Source of the DNA: Tetrahymena elliotti 4EA
Taxonomy: Eukaryota; Ciliophora; Oligohymenophorea; Hymenostomatida; Tetrahymenidae
NCBI GenBank assembly: GCA_000231825.2
Contig: JH720310.1
Location: forward strand, 867,583-931,582
Direction: 5' to 3'
DNA: 64,000 nt
The notes beneath the pieces are model-generated. The model had not been told where the DNA came from. It was given only the letters and a program-made list of their open reading frames with translations, and made no database searches. The translations under genes and the position numbers were made by a program. Positions within the stretch are counted from its first letter, which is position 1. Each line of letters opens with the position of its first letter. This document shows positions 12,101-24,000 of the stretch, piece after piece.

Positions 12101-14175
12101 TCAAAATGATCAAATAATTTACATTAAATCAAAAATTAAAAAAAAAATAATAATGTGCGCAAATTTTGATATTTTTTAATAAATCACTCGATTCAATATT
12201 AATTGTGATTTTTTAATCAATTCCCTTTACTATTTATTTGAAAAATTATTTTTTACCTTTAAATGATAGTAATATCGTCATTAAGCTATTTGGAAGATTT
12301 TTCAATTTCTTAGAGAATAAAACCTATGTTATTAATAGAATAAGCAAAAACACAACTAAATACAATCATAGCTATAGATATGTAAAGAGCTTCAATATAA
12401 TTGGTAGCATTAATATCTCCATATCCAACTTAATTTATAAAAAATATTTTCTTTAATATAATTTCAAAACAATTTCTAAAAAGAAAAACCTGTCGTCATA
12501 GTTGTAATTGCCCAATAAATTGAGTAGACATATTTTTGATAATAAGCTTGATTTGATATTTCTAGTTTATCTAGCCAACTATGCTGGTCTGATTTCAACT
12601 CTTAGACACCCAAAAAATACCATCCAATTGCAGCTTTTATTAAACATTTTAAGTTAATAAATTGAGGAAATTAATGAATTAAATACCTAAATGAGCTACT
12701 GCCATTACACTTGCTATTTAATTTATTAGCCTAATAACGTGCTTTTGATTTTCTGATAATGTAATTATATAATCAAATCTTTTTTTCTTCTAAGAAATAC
12801 CATTGACTTTAAGGAAGACTAAAACATTAAAAACATATTTAAATAAACTATCTTTCTTGTTCTCAACACTTAAATGGTTTTATTAAAATAATCTTGAACT
12901 TAGGACTATCATAGTCAAAATGTCAGTGATAAAAACTGTAGAAAAAAGATACTATTTTACAATCAGTTTTCGTTTATCTATAATAGTGTCTTTATTAAAT
13001 ATAGCTGTATTTAGATTGATTATAATATCAGCAAAAAAATTAATAAATGAATAAAAGCAAATATTGTTTAATTACTATGAATTAAAATTTTCTTAATCAA
13101 AGAAGATTAATAGTGAATAAATATAGAGAAATGAATAGATGTAAATAACTTAGATCATATCCCATATAACTCTGTATAAATCTGTAGGCATAAAAATAGG
13201 CAAGTGCTTAGATAATCTATCAAACAGATCAATTAAAGTAGAAATATTTTTATTCTATCTTTTTTTTTCAATTGAAAAATAGAAATGGCTAAGATCGTTA
13301 ATTGATTGACATTCATTTTCTGATAAATCATCAGCTTTTCTATTAAAATGCCTCACTTTTAACAAGCTTACAAAATTTTAGACATGCTATCTTATTTTAA
13401 CTACTCTACTCATTGAGGTATTTAAAAGTCTATTTATAATATTAGTTGCCTTGAGAAAGTTCTACTTATATTTAGAGGACCTAACATTGTCTTTATGCAC
13501 TTAGTATTGTCCCTTTAATTTTGTAGTAACTTTTGTTCCTAATTTCTTCAAGTTCTTTTCATAAAAAATATCTTCTTGCAGCCATATTTATTTGCTATTT
13601 CTTAAATCATTTTTTTATGATTATTTGATGGCTCCTGTACTCAATTATCCTCCATTAACTGTAATATTTTAAGAATCTATAGTGTTTGATTTATCCTAGA
13701 CATTCATGCTTTTTTTACCTGCATCTAAATAATTATTGGAAAGCTATTTCTTTATTTCTAATTCACTGCTAACCATATTTTCTATCTAATTTTAGGCTTA
13801 TTTGTCCTATGAGCTCTATTCATTTATTATCTAGACTTCAATGACGTCATTATTTATACCTTCATTTTTTAATTCCAAGCTATTAGCTTAATCAGCTCCA
13901 CTTGCTTTATTTTATGTGTCAGTTTTTAATAATTATTTCAACTCATTTAAAGTTACTGAAGCATCATGTATACTACTTTCTAATATTTCTGTGTCTCCAT
14001 GGTGTGAATGTTAAAGCTTATTATTTTTCTACTCAAATAATTATCTTTAACGTGATCTATCAACTAAAGTTTCATTGAATTACTAGCTTTTTAATTCATC
14101 AATTGATACAGTATTAAGAATAACAGAATGCTTGAAATTTTATTATTTATTATTTATTTCAGATTAAGTTTCCAT
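9184..14175 (-). CDS. CNBD-gated K+ channel with zinc knuckle (paralogue 2)
   Basis: Same architecture and orientation as the gene at 1597-6487. ATG at 14175 (METQSEI...), TGA at 9184-9186, tail ending PTYLSYGVKMQKG. Filter VGYGDINATNYIEALY at about 12400-12430 and S6 ISIAMIVFSCVFAYSINNIG. The C-linker and CNBD occupy about 11200-11720, and the CCHC knuckle CYICQNTGHIAIQC about 11085-11130. The filter intron (12429-12489) is only 61 nt and interrupts the same Val codon as in paralogue 1. The next intron (11725-12256) is 532 nt against 131 nt in paralogue 1 and contains a foldback element. Conserved pore and CNBD with diverged polar termini suggest both copies are functional. Ligand (cAMP or cGMP) and voltage response cannot be read from the sequence. 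Confidence 0.85.
11947..12055. repeat. Foldback element in intron of channel paralogue 2
   Basis: Starts GGGTAGCGGTACAAATATGG; its right end is the reverse complement of GGGTAGTGGTAGTTATAAGG. The arms are about 25 nt and agree at roughly 17 positions. Inside are two near-identical direct copies of AAATATGGGAATTCC (11959 and 11997). It lies in the expanded intron 11725-12256. It could be a small non-autonomous element remnant or a structured intronic RNA. No second copy was seen in the window. Confidence 0.45.
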
Positions 14176-16251
14176 TCTCTATCTTATCTCCTTTTTAATT
14201 AATTAATTCTTGTCCAAATCAATCTTCTACTTACAAAAACAAATAGTTTCTTAACAATAATATAAAACTAAACCGAAATAAAGGTTAGTGTTCTTTAATA
14301 TTAATAAATAATTTACTGAGATTCCTCAATAATTATTTAACTAAATAATTCAATCATCTCTTGCTTTATAAATTCATAAGAATTTATAAATCTAAATTAT
14401 TAATAAAATTTATAAGAATTATTTGTTGCAATTATAATGTATATATTTAATTCATTTGAATTGTGATACTTTCATTGAATTTAAATTTAGAAAATTTAAA
14501 TCATAAAATAAAAAGATTAACTATTTAAGAAAATACCAAACAAGACAAAAAATAATCTATTATTTCTGCTCCATAAATAATTTACAAATAAAATTGAATA
14601 AAATTATATGAAATAATTAATTATTTTAAAAATATTTTGCATTTAAGCTTTTTTATTTCTTTAAAATAATAACATAACAAATATCAAAAAAATATCTTGT
14701 TATTTATTTCTTTTCAATTGTCAAGACCAACTTTCATGCAAACTCTAAATTAAAGTTATTTATGATTGTTCCTTAAAAAAAACAGACACTAGTTATTTGA
14801 TAATATAAAAATTTTCATTGATTGAGAAAAGATACTTTAAAAACAAAATAATCCCCTTAGCACTTATTTCCTATTAAGTTCTCTATTGAATCACCAAATA
14901 TTTTAAGAAACAAAAAAAGAAAAAATAAAAATGTGATTAAATTTGAAATAAATAAATTTAAGCAATTATTCCCAAAAAAAAAAGTTAAAAATCATAATTG
15001 ATATTAAAAAATTTGTTTTTGTTTCATAAAGATTCTAAGTTTCAGTTAAGAGATAAGATAGATAATTTTAAAGAAAAATTAATCATAGACTAAAATAAAT
15101 TATTTTTTCATTATTTTAACTGAATAATGATCAATTAATTTTGATGATACTTTAAGCTCTCGATAAGATTAATAAACCAAATCCCAAGAAACTTCAAAAA
15201 TTATCCAAATCTCTCATATGGTACTCAATTTCATATGAATCATCAAAGATTTACAAATTTTTCCACTTTAAATTGATTTTTTATATCAAAACAAATTCAA
15301 GTTAAAAATTTGATCAAATTGGCAATTTGAATTAAAAAGTTTTCTTGTTAAAATTCTCCTCAATTTTTATTATATTTAAGATATAAGAATATCATTAAAA
15401 CATAACTTTTCAAATTATTTGATCTTACTAGTCTATATTTTAGAAAAATAGATTGATTGATCTTGTTATTAAGTTTCCATGAAATTAAAAAAAGAAATTA
15501 AAAAAAATAATTAATAAAAAATAACAAAATGGTATTAGAAAATATTTGAAAAAAAAGAGATTTGTAATTACTTAGATTAAAATGATATTTTTATCAATTA
15601 TATTTTTTCAATTTGAAATTTATTTAAATAAGTGAAAAAAAATAATTCAATAAAAGAGGTAAAAGTTGTATAGGAGTATTTGGGATATGAGGGTGATAGT
15701 TAAAATTAAATTAAAAAAAATAAACTAAAGTATCATTTTAATTCTAAAAATAATTAATATTAGAATGATATCAATAAATGAGATAAAAGTGCTAAATGAT
15801 TATGATAGAAAGGATAAATTTATAGGTTTTTTAGTAAAATTAAATCTGAAGAATAAAAATATTATTTTTATGAGATTTATGAAGTAAGGTGATAAAAGCG
15901 GAATGAGTTTATAATATTTAAAGTATTTTTAAGTATATTTAAAATTATTATAGAAATGGAGGATAAGTTTTGCAATTATACTTATAAGTTTCTAATAATT
16001 GTTTGTGTTTAGTTTTAATTCAATTGATTAAAAGGAACATATGAAAATATTAAAAAAAAAAAATAGAAAAATTTATAATAATCTCTTAAAATGATCTTAT
16101 AATTATAAATACATACTTTAGAAATTAATATTTTAAAAGGTAGTAAGTAAATTCTTTAAAAAGATACAATTATCTAACATAGAATGAATAGAAAGATGCA
16201 TATTAATATATACTTAATATATGTATTATAATTAAATCATTCATAAAAAGA
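14176..16251. other. Intergenic region, no gene seen
   Basis: A+T-rich low-complexity sequence between the channel start (14175) and the stop of the Asn/Gln-rich gene (16252). Both flanking genes are on the minus strand. No frame with protein-like composition was found on either strand. Confidence 0.5.
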
Positions 16252-17703
16252 TCAATTCTTATTATTTTATTGATTCTACTAGTTAGCTTGTTAGTTATTT
16301 TGTTATCTCTTGTTATTTTAGTTATTCTACTAGTTTTATTCCTAGTTGTTATTTTTTTGATTGTCCTATTAGTTGTTTTGTTAACTATTATTCTATTAGT
16401 TGTTTTGTTAGCCATTATTCTACTAGTTATTGTTTTACTAGTTATTTTGTTGATTATTTTACGAGTTATTCTACTAGTTATTTTATTAGTTGCTGTTTTA
16501 CTAATTCTATTATTAGTTATTGTTGTTATTGTTATTCTATTGGTTGTTTTCCTAATTGTTATTCTACTAATTATTTTGATAGTTGTTATTCTATTAGTTG
16601 TTGTTTTATTAGCTATTCTACTAATTGTTTTGTTAGTTGTTATTCTATTAGCTATTTTGTTGGTTGTTATTCTATTAGCTATTTTGTTGGTTGTTATTCT
16701 ATTAGCTATTTTGTTGGTTGTTATTCTATTAGCTATTTTGTTGGTTATTATTCTATTAGTTGTTTTAGTTGTTGCTGTTCTAGTTATTTTGTTGTTGATT
16801 GTTATTCTTTGAGCCATTGTTTTGTTAGTTATTTTGTTGTTGATTGTTGTTTTACTAATTATTCTATTAGTTGTTGTTGTTGTTATTCTAGTTATTTTGT
16901 TAGTTATTATTATTCTATTGGTTATTATTCTACTAATTATTCTATTAGTTCTACTGATTATTTTGTTCGTTATTGTTCTACTAGTTCTATTAGTTGTTGT
17001 TATTCTAGTTATTTTGTTGGTTATTGTTCTACTAGTTCTATTAGTTGTTGTTCTAGTTATTTTGTTGTTGGTTGTTGTTTTACTAATTATTTTATTAATT
17101 ATTGTTATTCTAGTTATTTTGTTGTTGGTTATTGTTCTATTAATTCTATTAGTTGTTGTTGCTCTAGTTATTTTGTTATTGATTGTTGTTTTACTAATTA
17201 TTCTATTAGTTATTGTTATTCTAGTTATTTTGTTGATTGTTATTCTATTAGTTATTATTCTACTAATTATTCTATTAATTTTATTCATTATTTTGTTGAT
17301 TATTGTTCTATTAGTTGTTCTACTAATTATTTTGTTGGTTATTCTATTAGCCATTGTTTTGTTAGTTATTTTGTTGTTGATTATTGTTTTGCTAATTATT
17401 CTATTAGTCATTGCCGTTGTTCTACTAGTTATTTTGTTATTAACCTTCTTGGTCATTTTCTTAAAGGACACGGGATTATTTTTAGTCTTAGTTCAAGAGT
17501 TAGGATAAGTTGGACATATTCAAATCATTTTGTGAAGCAAATTAGCGAAGAACAAATTAAGCTTAAGCATTTGAAAGTTAACTGAGTTGATTTTTCAATT
17601 GCAATAAATTTTGAATGAGTTAGTCAGCCTTAGACTATTATCTTTCACAAAGAACAAGAGTTGAAGTGAGCAAGAGAGTCACAAACAGAATGTTTTTAAG
17701 CAT
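16252..17703 (-). CDS. Secreted Asn/Gln-rich (prion-like) protein
   Basis: Single exon of 484 codons (483 aa) in the ciliate code, ATG at 17703, TGA at 16252-16254. The first 19 residues (MLKNILFVTLLLTSTLVLC) look like a cleavable signal peptide. Residues of about 20-85 form an ordinary helical segment (for example ADQLIQNLLQLKNQLSQLSN). From about residue 90 to the end the protein is almost only Asn and Gln with occasional Ser, Gly, Asp, including four copies of a nine-residue unit QQNSQQNNN at 16640-16750 (27-bp DNA repeats). The Gln residues are mostly TAA/TAG, so the gene is invisible with the standard code. I do not recognise a family; extracellular adhesive, coat or granule protein is a guess from the signal peptide. 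The same DNA is also open in other frames because of the repeats. Confidence 0.75.
16638..16750. repeat. 27-bp tandem repeats in the Asn/Gln-rich gene
   Basis: Four consecutive near-identical 27-bp units (core ATTCTATTAGCTATTTTGTT), each nine codons, QQNSQQNNN, on the minus strand. In-frame length keeps the reading frame open when copy number changes. Related but diverged units fill most of 16300-17420. Confidence 0.8.
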
Positions 17704-20700
17704 TTTAGTTTTTTGGAATAATCCTGTGATATGTTTTTTTATTTTTTTTATTTTTAGATTTGTTTGATTAATTATCATTTTTTATAAAAAAAATAGTGCT
17801 GGCTTTAAAGAAGACTCAACTAGTAACAATAGAATGATTGTATGAAATTTATATAGTTATTTAAGTGAGTGATTTAATTACTTTAGATTAAATTAACTTA
17901 GTTGTGTTTTGTACTTAATTATAATCCTGAATAATTTTTTTGATGATTTCTGATACTATCCTAATGCGTATTATTTTTAAATGACTACATGCTTGAAAAT
18001 AAGAAATTCATTTTGTTCTTTTTTCCATTTTAAGAATATTTTTGAAGTTGCTTGCTTATGATGTTTTGAAAGTACAAAATTGAGAAACTTACAAGAGAAT
18101 TTAGAAATAATTCCTAAATATTTACAAATAAAAAAAATGGTAATAATATTACATCAATAAAAACCAGTTGATCTTGAAAAACAGCATAAAACATCATTCG
18201 AGCTTTTCAATAATAACATTATATTAATTATTTTAATACATCATAGAAAATATTAAAAATGTACAAAAGTGTATAGTATAGTGTTATTTATTTTAATACG
18301 TAATCTATTTAAATTATCTAAAGACTTTCTTTGGAGTTTCTCAATAACCTTACCCAGTTATTTTATATTGTTAAATGACTTTTTACTGATCTCAAATCTA
18401 TTTTCCAGATTTTTAATTAGAAGATTAAGTCTTTTTTCCTCGAATAATAACAAAATAATCGTCTATTGTTATGATTAGCAAACATGCCAATAAAAATAAA
18501 AAATATTTAATTCCATAATATTTTAAGCTAGGATTAAATCTTGATTTAATAATTATAAATACTTTTTAAATAGAGATTTTTATTTATTATTAAAGTCTAT
18601 AAATTATTTTATTAATCATTTTGCATTATTTTTAAGCCTTTATTTGTTAATATGAAAAGAACTATTTCTTTATAAAAGAAGACAAAAATTATTCATTTAA
18701 AATTAATTGTATTGCCAAAAATAAAGATTTTAATGACAAATTTATTTTCACAAAATTATTTTATGAAGATTAACAACTTCTTTTCTCAGAAAAAAAGTAG
18801 AGTTTTAAAGTGAAAAGCAACCCTTAAAATTTATTGAGCGTGTTAAGATAACATAAAATTATTTATCTGGTAGGTGTTATTATAGAAATATGTATAATAA
18901 TTATAGTATTGAGTATAAATGGAGTAAAATCATGAACCATCATTCTATGAGTGACGAACTACTTTAAAGAGCGTAAATTGCATTTAATTGCTAATTATGG
19001 ATTTCGTATTATTTGATTTTAGTTTTCAAGTGGAAGAGAGAGAAGCAAATAGTGCGTTTATTTTAATTACAGTATAAGATCAAAAATAATACATATTTAA
19101 TATTGCATTTTTGGGTAAATTTTTTTCTGATTTTTTGATTTTTTTTGTAATCCTGTAAATTAAAAATTGTACTTTCTCAGCGATTCTACCCATAAAACAC
19201 CGAATAATTTCATTAAGAAAGTCCTCTCTAAAAATGAATAGATAGCCAAAAATAAATAATTTTAAAATAAAATATGTTGCTAACATGATAATACTTAATA
19301 TTATTATGTATGTTTCAACTTAACTAACAATCAAAATCCTTTCTTTTTTATTATATCAATTAAAATATATTATTTATATTACTTTATTTAAACTTAGATT
19401 ATTGAGTTAGCTTATCATGAAATTTAAATATCAATAAATCATTTGTAAATTATTTTTTGTTTTGAATAAATGAAATCAGTTTTGCGAAAAAATTAAAATA
19501 TTTAAATATCCGGGAGGGTGGAGTTTTTAGAGATGTATATCGAAATCACTCACATTGGTGTTATTGGGTGAAAATAATTTTTATTATTTTTATAAAAACT
19601 TATCTATTACCTACCTCCCCTTATCTTTATTATTCATAAAATTCTGGTTTATTAATATAAGAATCGAGTTTTATAATAAATTTGCTTACATAAGGATTAT
19701 TTTCTGTTATTATTGAGAAAAACTTAGAAATAAATTTAAACAAAAAAAATATTCCAAAATAAATTTTAAATATTAAAATGGAATCATTTTTTACAATAGA
19801 AATGAATGACAAAATACATTTCTAAAAAACAAAATATGAGTTAGATAATAAAATTTGTGCCATCTTAATATTTTTTAGTTTAATGTTAAGCAATTAAAAT
19901 GAAAATAATTATTGAAAAAAATATTATTATTGTAAAATAACAGCTTATGTAAGGGTCTAAAGCTTACGTCATAAATAAATGATGTTTTAGTTTTGTATTA
20001 GTTATTTACAAAAAGAGATAATATGCAAAATACGTTATTTGAGAATTAATAATGAAAAGAAAAAGTTAGTTTCGAATATTTTTGAATTTTTAATTATTAC
20101 CTAATTTTGGGTAGATTTTCTGGAATTCTTCTATTTTAATTATATAAAACTTTCTTTATTCTGATCAAAATTCTGAAAAGTTAGTAAATTGAATATTCTT
20201 TCTAGGCAACTAAAATATAATAGAATAGCGAACAATTATTTTATATTTTAGAAATCTAAAATTTAACATTGGTATTTACATAAAATAATTTTCATGATTT
20301 GTTTATTCTTTTTAAAAATATATTTTTTGAATAAAAATAACCAGCCTTTTAGTTTTTAAGCTGTTTTAAAAATGTTAAGATGATTTTAAATTGATTCCAA
20401 ATAAAAAATATTTTATCACTGCTTAGATTTTACTTTTTTATTTATGTTTTTGCTAAGTTTAAAGCAGTAACAATAAATTTAGTCATCAGATAAAATTATA
20501 ATATATTTTAATGCTTATTTATTTTTGTTTTTTAATGTTTAAAGTCATATATAAAAGTCATCTACAAGGTAAATGTTCAAAATAATAATTGGAAAATTTT
20601 CATTAATGAATTAAAATTGAAAGATAAATTTTATTGAGCTTTTTTACTTTAAAGTAAACTAAAATATTTATTTTAACATTTTATTTATGATAATCTCTCT

Positions 20701-21084
20701 AAAGCAATGGTGAAATTTGTTTAATTATAACAAAGAATTTATTATCATAAAAATTATTATTAATAAAAATAATTAAATTCCCTTTAAAAAAACCATTTAA
20801 TGATCTAAATTAATTTTTATTTAGTCTTTTAAAGAATTGAATTTTGTAAAATAATTATTTGAAATAAATGTAAGTAATTAGAATGAAAAATAATTTTTCA
20901 AAGAAATAATTTTGTTAAGAAAATGTTAAAGAAGAAAGAAATTATTGATTAATATTATTATTTGATTGGAAATCGAATATATTATTGATTTATTATTTAT
21001 TTGTATATTTTAATAAGCAACTAACAACTCATTCATATTTTCTTTTTGAAATAATTTTTTTGTAGTAAATTAGTACTTTCTTTG
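17704..21084. other. Long intergenic region, no gene seen
   Basis: 3.4 kb of A+T-rich sequence separating the divergently arranged Asn/Gln-rich gene (-) and the C2-like gene (+). Short open frames at 18269-18478 (+), 19080-19286 (-) and 19630-19812 (-) contain no reassigned glutamine codons and have no protein-like neighbours, so I do not call them. One slightly G-rich patch, CGGGAGGGTGGAG, lies at about 19511. Promoters of both genes presumably lie at the two ends but cannot be pointed to. Confidence 0.5.
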
Positions 21085-24000
21085 ATGAGCCACAAAAATC
21101 CATATGGTATTTTACTTGTCTGACAATTAAAATAATATTAAAAACAAATTTTATTCTAGACTTTGAAAATTATAGATCACCTGTTAGTAAAAAACATTCA
21201 TTTTTAATAATGATCACTGTTAAATAATAATCGCATATTTGATTTTATTAAAGAGTAAAACTTTAATTTAAGAGACTCCTTTCAATTAGCAAACAAAGCT
21301 AAAGGTTTCGATGGGAATAAAATTGGAGATAAATCAGAAAGTCCATTTAAATATCACCCTAAAAAAGAAATAGCTGAGATAGATTACGAAGAATTTTAGC
21401 ATAGGTTCAACTAAAATAAATTAAACTAAAAACTTGAATTATTATAGATGGAGTAAAGATTTGTTGCATAAAAAGCTGAGTTGTTAAAAAATTAAGCAAG
21501 TGTCTAAAGGGGAAACTAATAGCTGCAGAAGGATATAAATTATAATAATCCGAATGATCCTTTTTACCAAGATGAAGAAGAAAAAAGGATTATTGATAGA
21601 TATGAAAAGAATTTCAAAGCTAAACATTATAATGCTGCAAAAAATTATCCAAATTCTTAATTTGAGCTGGATTAATTATTAAATGTAACAAAAATTAATA
21701 AAGAAATTATATTAATTATTAATTAATTTATAAGGAATAAGATGGAATTTCACCTGAAAAAAAGAAAAAAGCAAGATTTTTAAATGAAGAAAATTACAAT
21801 AATTATGACATGAAATCGCCTAATACTTTTACAGGAAAATCAGTTGATAGGGTTTAGCTTTTATAATATTTAAAAAATGGGGTCATTTAGCCTACTCATC
21901 TCAATTAATATTTTAATTATGAATCTGATTAAGTTTTTAAATTTTCTCAATCTCCTTATAGCTAAATCAACATAGAATAAAAGGGTAGATTAAGAAACTA
22001 TGAATCAGCAATAAATCTTGCTGCATCTTCAATATTATAAGATGTAATATTCTTTTACTTTTTAATTCAAATAAATAATAAGTGTTTCTTTTAATTTAGA
22101 GATATACATACAATCCTTTTAAAAAAAACGATTTATTAGTTGATAAGTTCTACAAGCCTCATTCTGGCTTCATCCTTAGGTGGGATTTTGTAACTGAGCT
22201 CCCCTATAATGTTGAAAAAATTAAAGTCAATTATGGGTTTTTCTAAAAAGGAGATGCCCTTTTCACATACAGAAGTACAGATGAATAAAGAAATGACCTT
22301 GTTTACAGAAGCACTACTCATCATTATCAAACAAGCTCTGAAAAGAGCATTAGAAAATGCTTGATTTCTGAAACTCTGCCAATTAAAAATATCAAGCTAA
22401 ACGCTGAAAGTGTTCTCTATTTTGATCTATGGATATGGGAAAAAAATGTAATATTCTTTATGTTTTAATTTTTATGAAAAATATTTATTTTTCATTCTTT
22501 ATTTGAACAGTTTAACTAACTATGAGTTAAAGAAATATCTTTATTTTTTTTTTTCACATTTCTATTAATTATTTTTTATTTATTATTTTGATTTGGTAAT
22601 TTTAAATCTAAAAATATTTTTTCCCATTATTTTAATTGAAAAAAGATTTAAATTGTTTTGATTGTTCTATTTGAAATGAATATCAAAATTATTTTATTAT
22701 TAAGAGTTAGATTGATTTTGTTTTCAAGAATATTGTAATTTTTTGAAACAAACAATAATTTTAAATGTCAAAATGTTTTTTGAAATTATTTCAATTTTAA
22801 TTTTTTTCTTACAAAAAAAATTTTTTTTTAATTTTAGAATTTAAATTTCCCAAGCATTTATGGATGGAGCATTTTAGAGATGTTAGGTGATGATTTATCT
22901 TTGAATTCAGGTAAATTTAAATTACCTCTCTATAGCAAAGAATACAATCCTTATTTGACATATTAAACTGGAATACCATTTAAAAGTGATATTGTATTTT
23001 TATATCTTACTATTTAATCTCCTGATGATGAAGTGAGAGTGAAGAGTTAGACTTCTCTTGTTGAATAATATTTAATACCAAAACTACATTTAAAACCACA
23101 AAATAAAGAAATCTTGCAAAAATTTAAAATTGAAACAGATAAAAAAACATTTGGTAGTGTTCAGCGTAAAGTAAAAAGAGGAGATGATAGTGATGATATT
23201 TATGCTCAAAATGATTCATTGAGAAAGTATATTTTTATCATATTAAAAAATATTTTAAAATTTAATTAATTGATAAAGGGATTTTTTACACAATGGACTG
23301 TATCAGCCATAAGATAGACCTTTTTAGCCAAGGCTATAGCCTAAGAAGTAAAACTATAATATAATTTGCTTTAATTTATTTTATTTTTTTATAAGTGAGC
23401 CTTTTGAAGTATAAGATATTTCTGCAATTAACAAGGTATCTGAAAATAGCAGATAAAGTTATAACAACAACAAAGATTCTTAAAATTTATAAGATTATAT
23501 TAAAGAGATGGAGCCATCCTATTAGACTGAATAAAATAGCAATCAGCAATGGTAATAATAATAAGTAGAAGAAGATAAAAAAAAGCAGAAAAAAAATGAA
23601 TAAGAACTAAATAATATTGAAAAATAAATAGTTCAATAAATAACACACTAAGAAGATAACAATAATTATTATGAAGAGTTGTTTTATCATCAGAAAGATT
23701 AATTTTCTGATATGAAATTAATTAAGAGTAATTTTAGTACAGTTCAAGACTAGGAAGAAAGAGAAAATTTAGTAACAGAGGAAGAATATTTTAAAAGCAG
23801 TGTATTGAATCTCCATCAAGCATTAGAGAATTAATCTAAAATAAATTTATTTTTTGCACTCAAAAAAATTGATAACTTAGAATAAGTCATTGATGATCTT
23901 ATTTTGAGGATAAGAGTATTTGTTCTATTTGAAGATCAAAAGGTAAACAAAAAAATATAAATTTTAATCCTTTTCATATTTAATTGTTGTTTTTAATTTT

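Noticed and set aside
7777..12185. Shared patch GCGCAAATTTTG near 7783 and 12157
   Set aside because: About 20 bp in A+T-rich sequence with unrelated flanks; too short to call a repeat family.
15200..15240. TCTCTCATATGGT matches the C-terminal coding end of the channel paralogues, in the opposite orientation
   Set aside because: Only 13 bases agree and the surrounding sequence shows no further likeness to the channels, so a paralogue remnant is not supported.
16203..17585. Long open frames over the Asn/Gln repeat on both strands (plus-strand L/I/V-rich and C/S/Y-rich, and another minus-strand frame rich in N, R, I, T)
   Set aside because: They arise because the repeats keep several frames open. 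Only the minus frame from 17703 has a signal peptide, an ordinary N-terminal domain and a TGA at the edge of the repeat.
19503..19620. GGGAGGGTGGAG and downstream ACCTACCTCCCC as possible inverted ends of an element
   Set aside because: The arms agree poorly and no second copy is seen.
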